Source: Cavenderia fasciculata (Eukaryota; Evosea; Eumycetozoa; Acytosteliales; Cavenderiaceae). Taken from it: DNA of 64,000 bases. How positions within the stretch are numbered: position 1 is the stretch's first letter; each line of letters begins with the position of its first letter. The stretch is taken from contig NW_004457718.1 in the NCBI RefSeq assembly GCF_000203815.1, positions 248,001-312,000 on the forward strand, in the 5' to 3' direction. Position numbers and translations under genes: made by a program. Shown here in pieces: positions 61,057 to 64,000 of the stretch. The notes under the pieces are model-generated. The model did not search any database and was not told where the DNA came from. It saw nothing but the letters and a program-made list of their open reading frames with translations.

Positions 61057-64000
61057 ATGGAAACTAGAGAAGAAGATCAACTGTTGGCTCATCTGTTTAT
61101 GCCGATGAGAATACAACATGTGAGCATTCTTGAAACAGTTTCTGAAAGTACTCTTTTTCATTCATTCATTCAACATATTATTAGCAGCACTAGCGAAAAG
61201 GGTGGAGGAATAGTATCATCTGCTTTAAATCAATTCAGTGATGATATTAAACAACCACCAAATATCGATCAACTAACTAAAAGAATCAGTCAATCATTTG
61301 TTGATTCAAAAGATAATAATAATAATAATAGTAATATTCCTGTAATAACCTATTTCAAGAAATCAAATTGTATTTTGGTTATTCATAGACCTCCAACTAT
61401 CATCAACCAAAACAACAACAATAATAATAATAGTAATAATAATAATATTATTTTAGATTTAATTCAAATCTATCCAACACTTGATACATTCAATGTTCAA
61501 ACAACAAAACTTCAAATGGCCACTCCTATTTGTTCATTCAACATACAAGATGTCAATCAACTATTAGATCCTGTATTCTTAGAGTATCTAGTTGCACTAA
61601 GAGATACTGATCAATCACCAATCATGTCAATCGTTCATCATGACCATTACATGGTACCAACACCAAATACCATTCTCAATTGGTTAATTCCATCTATTCC
61701 TGGGTGTGAATACAATGATTCAATAGCCAAGTATTCAACACCAATTATTTATAAATCAATTAGAACTGAAATATTAAGTGGTAGTTGGATGAGATCACCA
61801 CTTTGGGTTGGTCTCAAGTCATTGACTCATTTTCTTTTTAAAAGATATGAATCGTCAAGAGCCTATAAAATGGCAATATTATCATTTAAAATCAATACAT
61901 TGGCCAAGTATAAAGTCAACAGTCAAACAACTCTGGAATACATTGCACACATTGCAAGAAGCTGCAACAAATTCAAAATCAAATATCAAAAGAAACATCC
62001 ATCGACTGTATTTGATTTTATCAAATCAATCAAAGAACAATGTGAGACACTCTCTGACAAGGCTCATCAACAATGGGATTCTTTCTGTCAACACGTAGAG
62101 AAAGAATATCAAATCAGTCCATCAATCAACAATATTTGCAATGGGTTGAAAGATTATGGAACTGATCAAGCAAATTTGGTTCATCAAAGTCTTCAACAAA
62201 ACATTCAATCATTTATCAACAATCTCAAGGTAGATGAGAAGAAATCAGGTGTCAAGGATTTAGGCTTATTAAATGACTCGGCATCAAGACCTTCAATAAC
62301 CAATTTGGAGAATTATTCAAAACAATTACATCAACTCAACAATCGTGACGCCTCAGGGTTGGTTTCTATATTAAAAGGAATGATTGATACCCTCAGCAAT
62401 ACCAATGGGTTTACATTGGATTATTACACTGATAATGTAACATTGGTAATCACATTGAATATCATTGAAGAGATGATATTCCAGATGTGGAAAAGTCAAA
62501 TTTTCAGACAATCTCTGTCAAATGGCCAAAAACAAAGTCAAGATGTATTCTCATCTGTTTACAATCTAATGGACATTTATATGAAGTTGTCAAAACCAAG
62601 ATATGATAAAGATGCTATTCTTTACAGTCGTTTTATCTTGACATCATTTACTTTGGTTGCCATTTTGGATAGATTGACACTGGATTATTGTCATCAAAAT
62701 GACAGATATACAACTTTCAGTTTCGATTTATACTCTTCTCTACCACCATATGTCAATTTATCAATATTCTCGGATCTATTACTTCAACACCAATATGAAT
62801 ATGATATCTTGGAATCATTGGAGTCATATTTTGAAGATCAACGTCATTGTAGTAAAACATCAATAGATAATTCAATCTTTAGTGTTGATGACAATGGTTT
62901 TGGAAAGAAATGGGCCCAACAATTTTATCAAGAAGAGTTACAAAAAGAATTGGATGATATAGAGAAAAAGAAGGAGGACAAAATCAAAGAGTATCGAGAT
63001 CTCAAAGCCAAAAAGACAGCAATGATTGAAAAACTCCAAGAGAAGTTGCTTCTGTATCCAAAATATGAAGGGGAAAGCTATTCTTATGCTCAAAAAAGAA
63101 AAAAAATTGAACGTGACATTAAAGATTGTTTTAATACGACCTTGTCAATCTACTACAAATCAATGCCAAAAAACAAAGACAACCAATTCAAACTCATGTT
63201 TGAAATCCATATCCCATTCTACCTCTATTATGTTAGAAACTCGTTTGCTTTGCTTTGCAAATATCTTTATGGTGGACAAAATTATTATAACCTCACTTCA
63301 TGGAGGCTTTCACCCACTTCAAGTATAGTATCATTATTTGGGAGTATGCCTCATGTACCTGAATTCCTTGCTATCTTTAAAAATCCAGAAACATCTTTTA
63401 TTGATTGGAATCATAAGACTATTTCGCGCTACCAATACAAGGAAGCAAGTAGAATCGAGGATATGACATCATCAAACCTCCAAAAGAGTAATTTGCTCCT
63501 TTCAATTCCATCAAGAGTTGAGTATAGTCAACTCAACTGGATGGTTCAATCAAATCATGGAATAGAAGAAAATGATGTTCTCGCAACTCAAAGCAACACA
63601 CCAAAAGGAATGTTACCAAATGAATATATTCGATATGGAATGTTAAGAGTTGGAGCAAGTTTATCAATTAGAAATATGATTAGATTCATGGAAGAAAGGA
63701 ATAATCTCAATGGAATTCATGTTTTGGTTATGTTTTATCAATTGTCAATGCAATGTGGTCCTAGAAAGAATGGTCAGTCAACAAATAGACCATTTAGAAT
63801 TGGTTGGGACGATGAAACTGTTCTTCAAACACTATGTAATACCGTTGAATCTATTTTAACTGAAAGTGAACTCAATTGGGAAAGAAATATTTCAATGATT
63901 GCCATGATTCATTGTTTGACAATTGCATTCAATACAAGAGATAATAAGACGTTGGATGATATCAACAAATCGATTATTAAAGTGTTAGAGAAATGTAGAT
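61057..64000 (+). CDS. N-terminal part of a giant protein, DUF6606/DUF3638-like (runs off window)
   Basis: An uninterrupted frame from ATG 61057 to the window edge (981 codons and one base). The N-terminus reads AHLFMPMRIQH. Asn runs lie near residues 90-130 and a Lys/Glu coiled coil near 63000-63060. Towards the end, YGMLRVGASLSIRNMIRF, then YQLSMQCGP, RPFRIGWDDE and LNWERNISM match, in order and spacing, the pattern I know from the very large fungal/protist proteins annotated DUF6606/DUF3638/DUF3645 (putative ubiquitin-hydrolase-like). Those run to some 3000 residues and have their proposed catalytic part further on, outside this window. The assignment is from memory of the family pattern and needs a profile search. 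Confidence 0.6.
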   Translation, partial: METREEDQLLAHLFMPMRIQHVSILETVSESTLFHSFIQHIISSTSEKGGGIVSSALNQFSDDIKQPPNIDQLTKRISQSFVDSKDNNNNNSNIPVITYFKKSNCILVIHRPPTIINQNNNNNNNSNNNNIILDLIQIYPTLDTFNVQTTKLQMATPICSFNIQDVNQLLDPVFLEYLVALRDTDQSPIMSIVHHDHYMVPTPNTILNWLIPSIPGCEYNDSIAKYSTPIIYKSIRTEILSGSWMRSPLWVGLKSLTHFLFKRYESSRAYKMAILSFKINTLAKYKVNSQTTLEYIAHIARSCNKFKIKYQKKHPSTVFDFIKSIKEQCETLSDKAHQQWDSFCQHVEKEYQISPSINNICNGLKDYGTDQANLVHQSLQQNIQSFINNLKVDEKKSGVKDLGLLNDSASRPSITNLENYSKQLHQLNNRDASGLVSILKGMIDTLSNTNGFTLDYYTDNVTLVITLNIIEEMIFQMWKSQIFRQSLSNGQKQSQDVFSSVYNLMDIYMKLSKPRYDKDAILYSRFILTSFTLVAILDRLTLDYCHQNDRYTTFSFDLYSSLPPYVNLSIFSDLLLQHQYEYDILESLESYFEDQRHCSKTSIDNSIFSVDDNGFGKKWAQQFYQEELQKELDDIEKKKEDKIKEYRDLKAKKTAMIEKLQEKLLLYPKYEGESYSYAQKRKKIERDIKDCFNTTLSIYYKSMPKNKDNQFKLMFEIHIPFYLYYVRNSFALLCKYLYGGQNYYNLTSWRLSPTSSIVSLFGSMPHVPEFLAIFKNPETSFIDWNHKTISRYQYKEASRIEDMTSSNLQKSNLLLSIPSRVEYSQLNWMVQSNHGIEENDVLATQSNTPKGMLPNEYIRYGMLRVGASLSIRNMIRFMEERNNLNGIHVLVMFYQLSMQCGPRKNGQSTNRPFRIGWDDETVLQTLCNTVESILTESELNWERNISMIAMIHCLTIAFNTRDNKTLDDINKSIIKVLEKCR

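Noticed and set aside
1-64000. tRNA genes or a CRISPR array
   Set aside because: Reading by eye found no A/B-box pair with a matching acceptor stem and no regularly spaced repeats; only microsatellites occur. A tRNAscan-type run was not possible.

Overview
The window comes from a social amoeba (dictyostelid). Coding runs are dense in poly-Gln, poly-Asn and poly-Ser. Introns are short and AT-rich, with GTATGT or GTAAGT donors and T-rich TTTTAG acceptors, and gene-poor spacers are very AT-rich. Several families are typical of dictyostelids (ComC-type adhesion/signalling proteins, ankyrin-SAM and LRR TKL kinases). Codon use is less AT-extreme than in Dictyostelium discoideum, which would suit a group such as Heterostelium/Polysphondylium or Cavenderia; that placement is inference.

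Layout. 1-7.2 kb: the 3' part of a Ser/Gln-rich protein, a SID1-family membrane protein (minus), and a divergent POT1 telomere protein (plus). 7.2-13.4 kb: a ComC-like LRR/IPT/EGF membrane protein (minus) and, upstream of it, a chimeric partial duplicate. 13.7-17.7 kb: an LRR-TKL kinase (minus), followed by a 3.5 kb gene-free spacer. 21.2-26.3 kb: an ankyrin-SAM-TKL kinase and an alkaline ceramidase (plus). 26.4-41.0 kb: a tandem array of a lineage-specific F-box-like/Cys-rich/LRR-like family with one wrecked copy, one full copy, one shortened copy with a detached tail, and one full copy without the SAP-like segment. A nearly whole piggyBac DNA transposon with TTAA target duplications sits inside the array. 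41.1-48.7 kb: a very large PHD-TFIIS middle domain-SPOC protein (minus). 49.5-61 kb: a compact housekeeping stretch with a small Gln-rich protein, the ribosome-assembly GTPase LSG1, a small membrane protein, a mini PRP31-like protein, an alpha-fucosyltransferase fused to a LamG-like domain, an unrecognised 232-residue protein, and the COMPASS subunit RBBP5/Swd1. 61.1-64 kb: the start of a giant protein that resembles the DUF6606/DUF3638 family and runs off the window.

The genes do not form an operon-like pathway. Two of them, RBBP5 and the PHD-TFIIM-SPOC protein, both act in transcription on chromatin, but they are separated by unrelated genes. The most unusual material is the tandem array, with an internally duplicated F-box-like + CTC...CPMH module, and three intergenic hairpin or structured-RNA candidates at 19.8, 52.5 and 58.6 kb. 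Exon joins below were worked out by hand from splice signals and reading phase; no search was run.
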